A stretch of 58,393 bases of DNA from Rhodoferax sp. Its GTDB lineage: Bacteria; Pseudomonadota; Gammaproteobacteria; Burkholderiales; Burkholderiaceae_C. The translations under genes and the position numbers were made by a program. The stretch is taken from positions 1 through 58,393 of the forward strand of contig NZ_JAQURE010000019.1 of assembly GCF_028715765.1 (NCBI RefSeq), read 5' to 3'. Under the pieces are notes generated by a model, which was given only the letters and a program-made list of their open reading frames with translations, ran no database searches and had not been told where the DNA came from. Below are positions 49,125-57,893 of the stretch, one piece after another (the first letter of the stretch is position 1; each line of letters starts with the position of its first letter).

Positions 49125-50198
49125 CTAAAGAACCACCGGCTCCATCTCCAGCATCAGGCCAAAGCGCTCGTACACACTGGTTTGAATGGCTTTGGCCAGG
49201 GTCATGACTTCACCGCCAGTGGCCGCGTCTGCCCCATTGACCGAGCCACGGTTGACCAACACCAGCGCTTGTTTTTCGTACACACCCGCCTGCCCGACCG
49301 ATTTGCCGCGCCAGCCACAGGCGTCAATCAGCCAGCCAGCCGCCAGCTTGATGGCACCGTCTGCCAGCACGTAATGCACCACCTTGGGGTCGCGGGCAAT
49401 GATGTCGGCACATTGCTCAACGGAGACCGTGGGATTTTTGAAAAAACTGCCGGCGTTACCGATCAGCGCAGGGTTAGGCAGTTTGGCACGCCGAATCTCA
49501 CACACCCAGTCAAACACCTGCTGCGCGCTGGGCTGGGGGCAGGCGTGTTCAGCCATTTTTTTCTCAAGGTCGGCATAGCCCAACATCGGCACAAAGCGCT
49601 TGGGCAGGCAAAAGCGCACCCGCAAAATCAAAGCACGGTTTTTAAGGCCAATTGGCCTCTGATGCCGGTCTAGACTGCCTGAGCTGCTATGTTTAAAAAC
49701 AGAATCACGGTAGCCAAAAGCGCATTGCGCTGCGTTCAAGGTGAACACGTGACCAGTGTCAAGGTCGATGGCGTCCAAAGACTCAAAACGGTCTTGCAGT
49801 TCCACCCCATAGGCGCCGATGTTTTGCACCGGTGCGGCGCCCACGGTGCCGGGAATCATGGCCATGTTTTCCAGCCCGCTGTAGCCCTGCACCAGCGTCC
49901 AGGCCACAAAGTCGTGCCAGTTTTCGCCCGCACCGGCTTCCACAATGAAGGCCTTGGCGGTCTCAGCCACCAGCTTGCGGCCCCCAATCTCCACCTTGAG
50001 CACCAGCGGTTTGACATCGCCCGTCAGCACCAGGTTGCTGCCACCACCCAAGACAAATTTATCTGCCCCCGCCCACTGTGGTTGCTGTAGCAGCGCCAGC
50101 ACGTCGTCTTGGCTGTGAATGCGGCACAGCGCATGCGCTTTGGCCACAATGTGGAAACTGTTCAGGGACTGAAGGGGGACATTTTTCTCGACTAACAT
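49125..50198 (-). CDS. murB: UDP-N-acetylenolpyruvoylglucosamine reductase MurB
   Basis: The 357-residue flavoenzyme makes UDP-MurNAc for peptidoglycan. The FAD region is FVLGGGSNLVLTGDVKPL, the substrate region includes IPGTVGAAPVQNIGAYGVE, and the active-site GNAGSFFKNP is present, placing it in the E. coli (type I) class. In the CAFGYRDSVFK...LILRVRF segment there are about 18 unusual residues (HSSSGSLDRHQRPIGLKN) encoded by a copy of the dispersed repeat. This tolerated insertion probably sits in a surface loop. It is divergent from yajQ. Confidence 0.94.
   Translation of the reverse strand: MLVEKNVPLQSLNSFHIVAKAHALCRIHSQDDVLALLQQPQWAGADKFVLGGGSNLVLTGDVKPLVLKVEIGGRKLVAETAKAFIVEAGAGENWHDFVAWTLVQGYSGLENMAMIPGTVGAAPVQNIGAYGVELQDRFESLDAIDLDTGHVFTLNAAQCAFGYRDSVFKHSSSGSLDRHQRPIGLKNRALILRVRFCLPKRFVPMLGYADLEKKMAEHACPQPSAQQVFDWVCEIRRAKLPNPALIGNAGSFFKNPTVSVEQCADIIARDPKVVHYVLADGAIKLAAGWLIDACGWRGKSVGQAGVYEKQALVLVNRGSVNGADAATGGEVMTLAKAIQTSVYERFGLMLEMEPVVL
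49646..49700 (-). repeat. Dispersed ATAGCT-N19-GCGCT element, copy 9, inside murB
   Basis: On the minus strand ATAGCA is followed by 19 bases and GCATCAGAGGCCAATT. It is read in a different frame from the other coding copies. In that frame the consensus GCGCTAG would give a TAG stop, here changed to CAG. Confidence 0.75.
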
Positions 50199-50233
50199 CC
50201 AAGAATTGTCATTGATTTTTATGAGACCTTTCC

Positions 50234-50719
50234 ATGCCTTCTTTTGATACCGTTTGCGAAGCCAAGCTGGTGGACGTGAAACACGCCGTTGAAAACACCA
50301 GCAAAGAAATTGCCACCCGTTTTGATTTCAAGGGCACGCCAGCCGCCATTGAACTCAAAGACAAAGAGGTCACGCTGATTGGCAATGCCGATTTTCAGCT
50401 CAGCCAAATCGAAGACGTGCTGCGCAACAAGCTCACCAAACAAAGTGTGGATGTGCGCTTTTTGGACAAGGGCGAGGTGCAAAAAATGGGCGGTGACAAG
50501 GTCAAGGTAGTGATCAAAATCCGTGATGGCATTGAGACCGAGCTGGCCAAAAAAATCCAGCGACTGATCAAAGACAGCAAACTCAAAGTGCAAGCCGCCA
50601 TCCAAGACGGCAAACTGCGCGTGACCGGCAAAGAGCTTGATGCGCTGCAAGCCACCCAGGCCTTGATTCGCAAAGAAATTGCCGACATGCCACTGAGTTT
50701 TGACAACTACCGCAGTTAA
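50234..50719 (+). CDS. yajQ: YajQ-family nucleotide-binding protein
   Basis: The 161-residue protein starts [20 protein letters not shown], with [15 protein letters not shown] and the C-terminal [18 protein letters not shown], matching UPF0234/YajQ throughout. Members have two ferredoxin-like domains and bind cyclic di-GMP or tRNA-like ligands in some species. It is short, intact and has its own promoter region opposite murB (35 bp). It precedes the degenerate HD-GYP protein by 26 bp, which raises the thought of a joint cyclic-di-GMP role. Confidence 0.93.
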   Translation: MPSFDTVCEAKLVDVKHAVENTSKEIATRFDFKGTPAAIELKDKEVTLIGNADFQLSQIEDVLRNKLTKQSVDVRFLDKGEVQKMGGDKVKVVIKIRDGIETELAKKIQRLIKDSKLKVQAAIQDGKLRVTGKELDALQATQALIRKEIADMPLSFDNYRS

Positions 50720-50745
50720 AACTTAAGTTCAGCCCGCCTCAGCCC

Positions 50746-51726
50746 ATGAGCCTGCTGCTTAGAACCGAAGAAGACTACGAAAACCTGCTCGGGCAGTGGT
50801 CTGACCTGGAGGCCAGCCTGGGCGTGATCTTGGCGCACCCCAGCAGCGCCCAAGAGTTTGAAGCCCGGCTGTACCAATATGGCCGCTGGATGCAAGACCT
50901 GGTGGCGCACGATGCCAATCTGGCACTGTATTTGTTGTTTCAATTGGCAGTGCAGTCGCCGGTGGGCTACAGCGCCTCACACGCGCTGGCCTGCGCGGTG
51001 TTGTGCCACTTGATTGGCCCGAAATTTGCCCTGAACACCCACGAATGCAACAGCCTGGAGCTGGCCGCACTGACCATGAACGTGGCCATGACCGAGATGC
51101 AAGACCAGTTGGCCACGCAGCTGGACAAGCCCAACCGCGAACAGCAGGCCGCCATCCACAGCCATGCCGCGCTGGGGGCGGCACTGCTGCAAGAGCTGGG
51201 CATTCATAACTCTTTGTGGATGCGCACGGTCGAGCTGCACCACCAAGACATCGACCCTGCCACACCACTGGCTGAACTCACGCCACCGCACCGCTTGGCG
51301 CACATCCTGCAAGTGGTGGACCGATACGCTGCCATGATCAGCCCACGCCAGTCCCGCGAAGGCCGCAGCGCGGCCGAATCAGCCCAAAGCCTGCTGGGTC
51401 ACTCGGCGTCGGCGCCCAATCCGGTGGGGCAAGCGCTGGTGGCACTGGTCGGCAACTATCCACCGGGGACTTATGTGCAGCTTGAGGATGACAAAGTGGC
51501 CGTGGTGTTGCGACCCGACGCCCAGCTGGGTCAGCCTGATGTGGCCATTGTGCTCAACAGCCGGGGCGACGTGCTGCGCCCGCCCACCTTACACCGCACC
51601 TCAATGGGCAGCCCACGCATCAAGACCGCGCTGTCTGCCTCGAAAATCCAGGAGCGGCTGAACCACCATTTGATTTTGCAGTTGGGTTTGTCAGCTGCTC
51701 CAGCATCTCTTTGGTCACCAGGGTGA
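50746..51726 (+). CDS. Degenerate HD-GYP-like protein
   Basis: The 326-residue protein keeps the outline of an HD-GYP phosphodiesterase: a helical start, HxxG in HSHAALG (138-144), HHQDID (165-170) where active enzymes have HHExxDGxGYP, and [12 protein letters not shown] (190-201). The defining LHDIGK pair is replaced by [12 protein letters not shown] near 107-118 and the GYP loop is missing. It is therefore likely catalytically dead and may bind ligand or partner instead. The C-terminal third has no assigned domain. Its 3' end overlaps glgC by 107 bp on opposite strands. Confidence 0.78.
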   Translation: MSLLLRTEEDYENLLGQWSDLEASLGVILAHPSSAQEFEARLYQYGRWMQDLVAHDANLALYLLFQLAVQSPVGYSASHALACAVLCHLIGPKFALNTHECNSLELAALTMNVAMTEMQDQLATQLDKPNREQQAAIHSHAALGAALLQELGIHNSLWMRTVELHHQDIDPATPLAELTPPHRLAHILQVVDRYAAMISPRQSREGRSAAESAQSLLGHSASAPNPVGQALVALVGNYPPGTYVQLEDDKVAVVLRPDAQLGQPDVAIVLNSRGDVLRPPTLHRTSMGSPRIKTALSASKIQERLNHHLILQLGLSAAPASLWSPG

Positions 51727-52993
51727 TGCCCGAGGGGGTGACGCGGAAATGCTTTTTATCTTGCGCCGCATCCACACCAATGACAGTGCCTTCGGGCAGT
51801 TTGCAATTCTTGTCAACAATGCATTTTTTCAGCACGCAATACCGCCCCACATCCACACCGGGCAGCAGCAAAGTGTCTTCTACCGTGGCGTAGCTGTGCA
51901 CTTGCACGCCACTGAACAACATCGACCGGCGCACCACGGCGCCGCTGATGATGCAGCCCCCTGAGACCATGGAATCCACCGCCTTGCCACGGCGTGTATC
52001 GTCATCAAACACAAATTTGGCCGGGGGTGTTTGCGGCTGCCAAGTCCAGATCGGCCAGTTTTCAGCATACAAATTCAGGTCGGGGGTGACTTGCACCAGG
52101 TCAATGTTGGCGGCCCAAAAGGCATCAAGCGTGCCCACATCGCGCCAATAAGCGGGTTTGCCAGGCTCAGTGACGCAGCTGTCTGAGAAATTTTGGGCAT
52201 AGGTGCGGTAGCGTTTGACACAGTGCGGAATGATGTCTTTGCCAAAGTCGTGGCTGGACTGCGGGTCATCCGCGTCGCGCTGCAGTTGTTCGTACAAAAA
52301 GCTGGCATTGAACACGTAAATGCCCATGCTGGCCAGCGCTTTGTCGCTTTGGCCAGGCATGGCGGCAGGTTGCTCGGGTTTCTCGGTAAAGTCCACCACC
52401 CTGGACTCGTCATTGACCGCCATCACGCCAAAACTGCGCGCCTCTTCCAAGGGCACTTCAATGCAGGCCACGGTCAGGTCGGCTTTTTTGGCCACATGGG
52501 CGGCCAACACGCGGCCGTAGTCCATGCGGTAAATGTGGTCGCCCGACAAGACCAACACATACTCAGGCCGGGCATGGCGGATTTCTCGCAAGTTTTGAAA
52601 CACCGCGTCGGCTGTGCCCTGGTACCAGTGCTCGCCGCTGGACTGCTGCTGCGCCGGCATGATCTCAATGAACTCGTTGAGCCGGCCATCCAGAAAGCTC
52701 CAACCCAGCTGCAAATGCCGAATCAGACTTTGCGACTTGTATTGGGTGGCCACCCCCACCCGGCGCACGCCCGAGTTGACGCAGTTGGACAGGGTGAAGT
52801 CAATGATGCGAAATTTGCCACCAAAAGGCACGGCCGGTTTGGCGCGAAAGTCGGTCAACTCATGCAACCGGCTACCGCGCCCACCCGCCAAAATCAGGGC
52901 GAAGGTGCTGCGGGTGAGCTGGCTGACAAAGCGCGGGTCATGCCCCGCCTGAACGTGCGCGGGCAGACTGGAAGAGGTGATGGGCTGAACCAT
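51620..52993 (-). CDS. glgC: Glucose-1-phosphate adenylyltransferase
   Basis: The 457-residue enzyme makes ADP-glucose for glycogen. The activator and nucleotide loop is [35 protein letters not shown], followed by [21 protein letters not shown] and the C-terminal left-handed beta-helix with [20 protein letters not shown]. The ATG at 52993 fits the family; a start twelve codons upstream is possible. A tail after TKEMLEQL extends about 25 residues and overlaps the opposite gene. No glgA, glgB or glgP lies alongside in this window. Confidence 0.93.
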   Translation of the reverse strand: MVQPITSSSLPAHVQAGHDPRFVSQLTRSTFALILAGGRGSRLHELTDFRAKPAVPFGGKFRIIDFTLSNCVNSGVRRVGVATQYKSQSLIRHLQLGWSFLDGRLNEFIEIMPAQQQSSGEHWYQGTADAVFQNLREIRHARPEYVLVLSGDHIYRMDYGRVLAAHVAKKADLTVACIEVPLEEARSFGVMAVNDESRVVDFTEKPEQPAAMPGQSDKALASMGIYVFNASFLYEQLQRDADDPQSSHDFGKDIIPHCVKRYRTYAQNFSDSCVTEPGKPAYWRDVGTLDAFWAANIDLVQVTPDLNLYAENWPIWTWQPQTPPAKFVFDDDTRRGKAVDSMVSGGCIISGAVVRRSMLFSGVQVHSYATVEDTLLLPGVDVGRYCVLKKCIVDKNCKLPEGTVIGVDAAQDKKHFRVTPSGITLVTKEMLEQLTNPTAKSNGGSAAPGFSRQTARS

Positions 52994-53065
52994 GGTGAGT
53001 GCTCCTGAATGTGTGAACGGCTTGCCCACACTAGCAAGATTCAGACCCTCAGGTACTGATACAGA

Positions 53066-53533
53066 TCAGCTCACGGTACCAAAATTTTCAGGCATTTGAA
53101 TGGCCACAATCTCGCCCCGAGCGGTGGCCACACCAGCGGCGTAAACGGTGGCCTCGACCACCACTTTGCGGCCTTTGATTTCTTTGACCCGGCCACGGAT
53201 TTCAAGTGTTTCAGTGATCGGCGTGGGCTTGAGGTAGTCCACATGCAAAGAACCGGTGACAAAACGAAACGCCGGCAAGGTGTCCATGGCACGACCTTCT
53301 TGGCGGTACATGGCGGCAGCGGCCGTGCCGGTGCCATGGCAGTCAATCAGGCTGGCCAGCAAGCCGCCATAGGTGTAGCCCGGCACGGCGGTGTGGTAGG
53401 GCTCGGGGGTGAAATGGGTCACGGTCTCGTCGCCATCCCAAAAGGTTTTGATGCGGTGGCCATGCTCGTTTTGGGCGCCACAGCCGTAGCAATGCGCCAG
53501 ATTTTCAGGGTAATACTCTTGAAATGCTTTCAT
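53066..53533 (-). CDS. PaaI-like hotdog-fold thioesterase
   Basis: The 155-residue protein has the 4HBT/PaaI layout: GYTYGGLLASLIDCHGTGTAAAAM on the central helix, and HVDYLKPTPITETLEIRGRV in the following strands. An N-terminal CYGCG motif precedes it. It should hydrolyse an acyl-CoA or acyl carrier ester, but substrate is unknown. It is alone between glgC and the DUF3422 gene, with a copy of the dispersed repeat about 30 bases upstream. Confidence 0.87.
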   Translation of the reverse strand: MKAFQEYYPENLAHCYGCGAQNEHGHRIKTFWDGDETVTHFTPEPYHTAVPGYTYGGLLASLIDCHGTGTAAAAMYRQEGRAMDTLPAFRFVTGSLHVDYLKPTPITETLEIRGRVKEIKGRKVVVEATVYAAGVATARGEIVAIQMPENFGTVS

Positions 53534-53560
53534 CAGGGTCTCCGGTTAGTTGAATCGTTG

Positions 53561-53625
53561 TTATGCTATTGATAGCTGTATGCTCTTTATCCATAAGCTC
53601 TAGAGGCCAATTTCTTATATATTAT
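53561..53625 (+). repeat. Dispersed ATAGCT-N19-GCGCT element, copy 10
   Basis: ATAGCT starts at 53572, then 19 bases, GCTCTAGAGGCC and AATTTCTTATATATTA. It sits in the spacer between the thioesterase start and the DUF3422 stop. Confidence 0.85.
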
Positions 53626-53633
53626 TTAACGCA

Positions 53634-55043
53634 TCAATGGCTGACATGCAGCTTGGCATGAATGCGCTGGGTGGTGCGCCACACCGCCCACAGCACCACC
53701 GGCACCAAGGCACCAGCTGCCATTTCGGGGTTGATGGGCAGACCCGCTGCCTTGAGCGCCTTGCCGCCATACAGCAGCAAGCTGATGACGTAGTAGGAAA
53801 TGGCCGCAATCGACAAGCCTTCCACCGTGCTCTGCAGCCGCAACTGCGTGGCCTGGCCGTGGGTGAGCTGCTCCAGCAGCTGCTGGTTTTGCACCTCGGT
53901 GGCAATGTCAACTCGGGTGCGCAGCAAATCGCTGGTACGCGCCACCCGCTCCGACAACGAGGCCAGGCGCTGCGCGGTAGCCGCCACCGTGGCCATGGCG
54001 GGTGACAAGCGCCGCTGCATGAATTCGCCAATGGTTTGCGTGCCCGGAATGGCTTTTTCGCGCAGCTCGGTAATGCGTTGCCCGACCAGCGTGTAGTAGG
54101 CCTGGGTGGCAGAAAAACGGTAATTGTTTTCAGCCGTGGCGCGCTCCACCCGCGCCGCCAGCGACACCAGGGTATCGAGCAATTCTTGGTCAGAGGCCGA
54201 CTTGTCTTCTAACTGCGCGGTGATCAGCATCAGCGCCGCTTCGGCTTCGGCCAGCTTGGGTGCCAGCAGTTTGGCCACAGGCAAGCCGCGCAACGCCATC
54301 AGGCGGTAGGTTTCCAGCTCCAGCAGGCGCGCGGCAATGCGCCCGGCACGGGTTTGACTGGTGCCCTCAGGGGCAATCACCAGCATGCGCTCAAAGCCGT
54401 CGGCCTGCATTCGAAATTGCGTCAGCGCCCACGAGTGCCCCATGGGGTGAGCGTAGCCATGCCGGTTGTTGGGTTCCGTCACTGGCAGCGCCGCCTGGCT
54501 TGGGTTGCTGCCCATCAGCGACGCCACCACGGTGCGCCCACCCAGCCAGTTGACGGCCTGTGCCATCAGCACCGTGGCCTCATCCAGCGGCGCGTTCACC
54601 ATGGCCAACTGCACTGCCGCCACCGTGCGACCGGGAATTTGCGCAAACCACTGTGCAGGCAGCGCCAAGCTGCTCAACAAATCAGGCTCGCTGGCGCCCA
54701 GTCCAGCCTCTGGCGGCAGCGGTTGCACGATGGAATAGCGGGTGAACTCGGTGTGCCGCTCCCACTTGACCGTGAACCCATCCAGGCGCAAGCGCAAAAA
54801 ATTGCTGTTCAGCTGCTCTGGCGCCAGCTCTGCTTGACCCGGCAAGCGGCGCAAATGGGCGCACTCGGCTTGTCGGCTCACGCCGGCATTGAGCACGGCC
54901 ACATACACAATCAGCGCAGGTAACCGAATGCGTGCGCTAGGGCGCGCATGCACCTCGTTGTGCAGCTCTAGGCGCAGGCTGTCGTCTGGGGGGAGCCAGC
55001 TGCGGTCAGCGGCCAAGGAATCAGGGGCAAGGGCTAGGTGCAT
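53634..55043 (-). CDS. DUF3422-family membrane protein
   Basis: The 469-residue protein matches DUF3422, an uncharacterised family. It opens with ELHNEVHARPSARIRLPALIVYVAVL, has a long central helical part (residues about 225-400, with SLAARVERATAENNYRFSATQAYYTLV), and ends with two transmembrane helices (ISYYVISLLLYGGKALKAAG, GALVPVVLWAVW). The soluble part is probably cytoplasmic and the protein is anchored by its C-terminus. No function can be assigned. It lies between the thioesterase and nitroreductase genes, all on the minus strand, without overlap. Confidence 0.85.
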   Translation of the reverse strand: MHLALAPDSLAADRSWLPPDDSLRLELHNEVHARPSARIRLPALIVYVAVLNAGVSRQAECAHLRRLPGQAELAPEQLNSNFLRLRLDGFTVKWERHTEFTRYSIVQPLPPEAGLGASEPDLLSSLALPAQWFAQIPGRTVAAVQLAMVNAPLDEATVLMAQAVNWLGGRTVVASLMGSNPSQAALPVTEPNNRHGYAHPMGHSWALTQFRMQADGFERMLVIAPEGTSQTRAGRIAARLLELETYRLMALRGLPVAKLLAPKLAEAEAALMLITAQLEDKSASDQELLDTLVSLAARVERATAENNYRFSATQAYYTLVGQRITELREKAIPGTQTIGEFMQRRLSPAMATVAATAQRLASLSERVARTSDLLRTRVDIATEVQNQQLLEQLTHGQATQLRLQSTVEGLSIAAISYYVISLLLYGGKALKAAGLPINPEMAAGALVPVVLWAVWRTTQRIHAKLHVSH

Positions 55044-55079
55044 GGGTCAGATTTTGCCCTCATTCACCTGACATGCTGC

Positions 55080-55721
55080 TCACAAACTGGTGACAAATGC
55101 CGCCACATCCGGGCGCAAACGTGCCGACTTGGCTTTGGACACGGTGCCGAAGTTGATGCAGCACACCGCCAGCTCGTGCGCTTGCAACGCAAACAAGGTG
55201 CGCAAGGGCGCTGAAGCCAAGGCCTGGCCGCTGGTCAGACCAGAGCCAAAACCCAGCGCATTGGCCACCAACAGCATGTTTTCAATGGCACAGCCCAATG
55301 ACACCAGCCGTTCGGCATCACCCACCGCCAACTCACCGGCCAGATGGCGCTTGTCATCTTGCTCGGGGGTGCTGCCGGTCAGCCGGGCAATGGCCAACAT
55401 CAAAAAGGGGGCACGAAATGCCTTGTCACGGGCGTTTTCAATTTGCTCGGGTGTGGCCGCTGGGTCACGGTCTTGCAACGCCTGGCCAAACACATCGGCC
55501 AGGCAACCGCGCTTGTCCAAGGGAACCTGCACAAACCGCCACGGTTGCAGCTGGCCATGGTCTGGTGCAGCGGCAGCGGCAGCCAAAATGTCACTCAGTT
55601 GCGCGGCACTGGGGCCAGGTTCCACCAAGCGGCGTGGTGCCACATGCTGACGCGAATGCACCAGCACTTTGGCAAACTCAAAAAAATCCTGGCCCGGTAA
55701 AACATCCATTTCTTGCCCCAT
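55080..55721 (-). CDS. Nitroreductase-family flavoprotein
   Basis: The 213-residue protein belongs to the FMN-binding nitroreductase fold. SRQHVAPRRLVEPGPSAAQL sets the FMN phosphate site and AAAAAPDHGQLQPWRFVQV is the usual dimer and substrate region. SLGCAIENMLLVANALGFGSGLTSG forms the later FMN-binding helix. It resembles the YdjA subgroup of short nitroreductases. It reduces quinones or nitro compounds with NAD(P)H; the physiological substrate is not known. It is upstream of DUF3422 in the same direction. Confidence 0.88.
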   Translation of the reverse strand: MGQEMDVLPGQDFFEFAKVLVHSRQHVAPRRLVEPGPSAAQLSDILAAAAAAPDHGQLQPWRFVQVPLDKRGCLADVFGQALQDRDPAATPEQIENARDKAFRAPFLMLAIARLTGSTPEQDDKRHLAGELAVGDAERLVSLGCAIENMLLVANALGFGSGLTSGQALASAPLRTLFALQAHELAVCCINFGTVSKAKSARLRPDVAAFVTSL

Positions 55722-55786
55722 GGTGAAGTCAATTCAGTGTGCCTTATTTTGGCGTTTTGCTGGTTTACCCTGAGCCACCTCAAACG

Positions 55787-57250
55787 ATGGGACACTATTG
55801 CCCCTTGCCACACCGCCGCCACACCTTGATTCGCCCCCTTCAACATCTTTTTCACCACCCCGCAGCTCGCCTGCGCCTTGGCACTGAACTGGCCGGTTTG
55901 TGGCAACTGGCCTGGCCCATTTTGGTGGGGCAGCTGGCCTACGTGGGCATGGCGGTGGTGGATGTCGCCATGGCGGGGCATGCCAGCGCGCAAGATTTGG
56001 CTGGGGTGTCGCTGGGGGTGTCGATCTGGAACATGCTGATGCTCACCGTGATGGGCATCATGATGGCCATCAACCCGATCGTGGCCCACCAGGTGGGCGC
56101 CCGGGAGCACGCCCAAGTGCCCCACATGGTGCGCCAAGCGCTGTGGAGCGCTGCGGGCGTAGGCATGGTGGCGCTGGGCTTGGCCAACCTGTCTGCGCTG
56201 CTGTTTGACCACATGCAGCTCGAACCCAAGGTGCATGACATTGCCAAAGATTTTGTGCTGATCTCCAGCCTGGCGTTACCACTGTTTGCCTGCTACCGGG
56301 TGCTGTATGGCTACAGCACCAGCCTGAACCAAACCAAACCGCTGATGGTGATTGCACTGCTGTCGCTGGGGCTCAACGTGGTGGTCAACAGTGTGCTGGT
56401 GTTTGGGCTGGCCGGTTTTCCGCGCCTGGGTGGAGTGGGCTGCGCTTGGGCCACGCTGCTGACTGTGGTGTTTAACTTGTTGGCGTTGTTGTGGTGGATG
56501 CATCGCGCCAGCGCTTACCAGTCGACCTGGCCGTTTGCTCAGTTTGAAACGCCGCAGTGGGCGAGCATTGTCAGCTTGCTGAGACTGGGCTTGCCGATTG
56601 GCATCACCTACTTTGCCGAAACCAGTGCGTTTAGCCTGATTGCACTGCTGATTGCCAAGTTTGGCAGCACGCAAATGGCAGCGCACCAAATTGCGCTGAA
56701 CTTCACCTCGCTCACCTTCATGCTGCCGCTGAGTCTAGGGCTGGCGCTGTTGACCCGGGTGGGACATTCGTTAGGTGCGGGCGATGCGGTGTTGGCACGC
56801 TACCAGGCTTGGGTGGGGGTAGGCGTGGGGCTGGGAATTGCCGTTTTGTCAGCAAGCTTGATGGCCGGGCTGAACCACAGCATTGCCAGCCTGTACACCA
56901 GCGACGCGGCAGTGATCGCACTCACCGCCGAGTTGCTGCTGCTGGCCGCCGTGTTTCAGTTTTCAGATGCCACGCAAGTGATTGCCAGTTGCGCCATTCG
57001 GGGCTACAAGGTCACCCGAGCACCGATGGTGATCCACATGACGGCGTTTTGGGTGTTTGCCTTGCCGCTGGGCATGGTGCTTGGCTTGGCTCCCGCCTGG
57101 CTGCCTTGGGCGCCAGCGCAGCCCATGGCCGCGCAGGGGTTTTGGATGTCGCTGATTGTGGGGCTGACGGTGGCTGCACTGGGCTTGGTGCTATTGCTCA
57201 GAAAAGTCTCGCGCAGCCGGCTACCCGTCAGCCCTTCACCGCAGGGCTGA
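55787..57250 (+). CDS. MATE-family multidrug exporter (NorM-like)
   Basis: From the ATG at 55787 this is 487 residues with twelve transmembrane helices in two six-helix halves. Family-typical stretches are LAWPILVGQLAYVGMAVVDVAMAGHAS, NPIVAHQVGAREH, and GLPIGITYFAETSAFSLIALLIAKFG. It exports cationic drugs in exchange for Na+ or H+. The upstream in-frame GTG is less likely because the added residues are not hydrophobic or conserved. The stop lies two bases from the scoB stop, so they are convergent. Confidence 0.88.
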   Translation: MGHYCPLPHRRHTLIRPLQHLFHHPAARLRLGTELAGLWQLAWPILVGQLAYVGMAVVDVAMAGHASAQDLAGVSLGVSIWNMLMLTVMGIMMAINPIVAHQVGAREHAQVPHMVRQALWSAAGVGMVALGLANLSALLFDHMQLEPKVHDIAKDFVLISSLALPLFACYRVLYGYSTSLNQTKPLMVIALLSLGLNVVVNSVLVFGLAGFPRLGGVGCAWATLLTVVFNLLALLWWMHRASAYQSTWPFAQFETPQWASIVSLLRLGLPIGITYFAETSAFSLIALLIAKFGSTQMAAHQIALNFTSLTFMLPLSLGLALLTRVGHSLGAGDAVLARYQAWVGVGVGLGIAVLSASLMAGLNHSIASLYTSDAAVIALTAELLLLAAVFQFSDATQVIASCAIRGYKVTRAPMVIHMTAFWVFALPLGMVLGLAPAWLPWAPAQPMAAQGFWMSLIVGLTVAALGLVLLLRKVSRSRLPVSPSPQG

Positions 57251-57252
57251 TC

Positions 57253-57891
57253 TCAGTGCAACGGCACGCCGGTTTTGCTTTGCAGTTCTTCAAAGCTCAC
57301 ACCGGGGGCGCGCGCCACCACTTTGAGGCCGTGCGGTGTGATGTCAAGCACGGCCAGGTCGGTGATGATGCGGTCTACCACGCCCACACCGGTCAAGGGC
57401 AAGGTGCATTCGGGCAAGATTTTCAGGTCAATCGTGCCGTCTTTCTTTTTGGCCACGTGTTCCATCAGCACCACCACGCTTTTCACGCCACCCACTAGGT
57501 CCATCGCGCCGCCCATGCCTTTGACCATCTTGCCCGGAATCATCCAGTTGGCCAGGTCACCCGTGGCACTGACCTGCATGGCGCCCAAAATGCTCAGGTT
57601 GATCTTGCCGCCACGGATCATGGCGAAGCTGTCGTGGCTGCCGAAAATGCTGGAGCCGGGGATGGTCGTCACGGTTTGTTTGCCGGCGTTGATCAGGTCG
57701 GCATCCACTTCATCTTCGGTGGGAAACGGGCCAATGCCGAGCATGCCGTTTTCGCTTTGCAGCCAGACCTCGATGCTGGGGTCTACAAAATTGGCCACCA
57801 AAGTGGGCAGGCCAATGCCCAGGTTCACATAAAAACCGTCTTGTAATTCTTTGGCGGCCAGTGCGGCCATTTCGTCGTGTGTCCAAGCCAT
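57253..57891 (-). CDS. scoB: 3-oxoacid CoA-transferase subunit B
   Basis: The 212-residue subunit carries the catalytic glutamate in [10 protein letters not shown]. Family motifs [30 protein letters not shown] and [10 protein letters not shown] are also present. With subunit A it transfers CoA from succinyl-CoA to acetoacetate, making acetoacetyl-CoA for polyhydroxybutyrate or energy metabolism. The ATG at 57891 begins two bases after the scoA stop; a TTG two codons earlier is possible. It pairs functionally with bdhA in this window. Confidence 0.93.
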   Translation of the reverse strand: MAWTHDEMAALAAKELQDGFYVNLGIGLPTLVANFVDPSIEVWLQSENGMLGIGPFPTEDEVDADLINAGKQTVTTIPGSSIFGSHDSFAMIRGGKINLSILGAMQVSATGDLANWMIPGKMVKGMGGAMDLVGGVKSVVVLMEHVAKKKDGTIDLKILPECTLPLTGVGVVDRIITDLAVLDITPHGLKVVARAPGVSFEELQSKTGVPLH

Positions 57892-57893
57892 GA

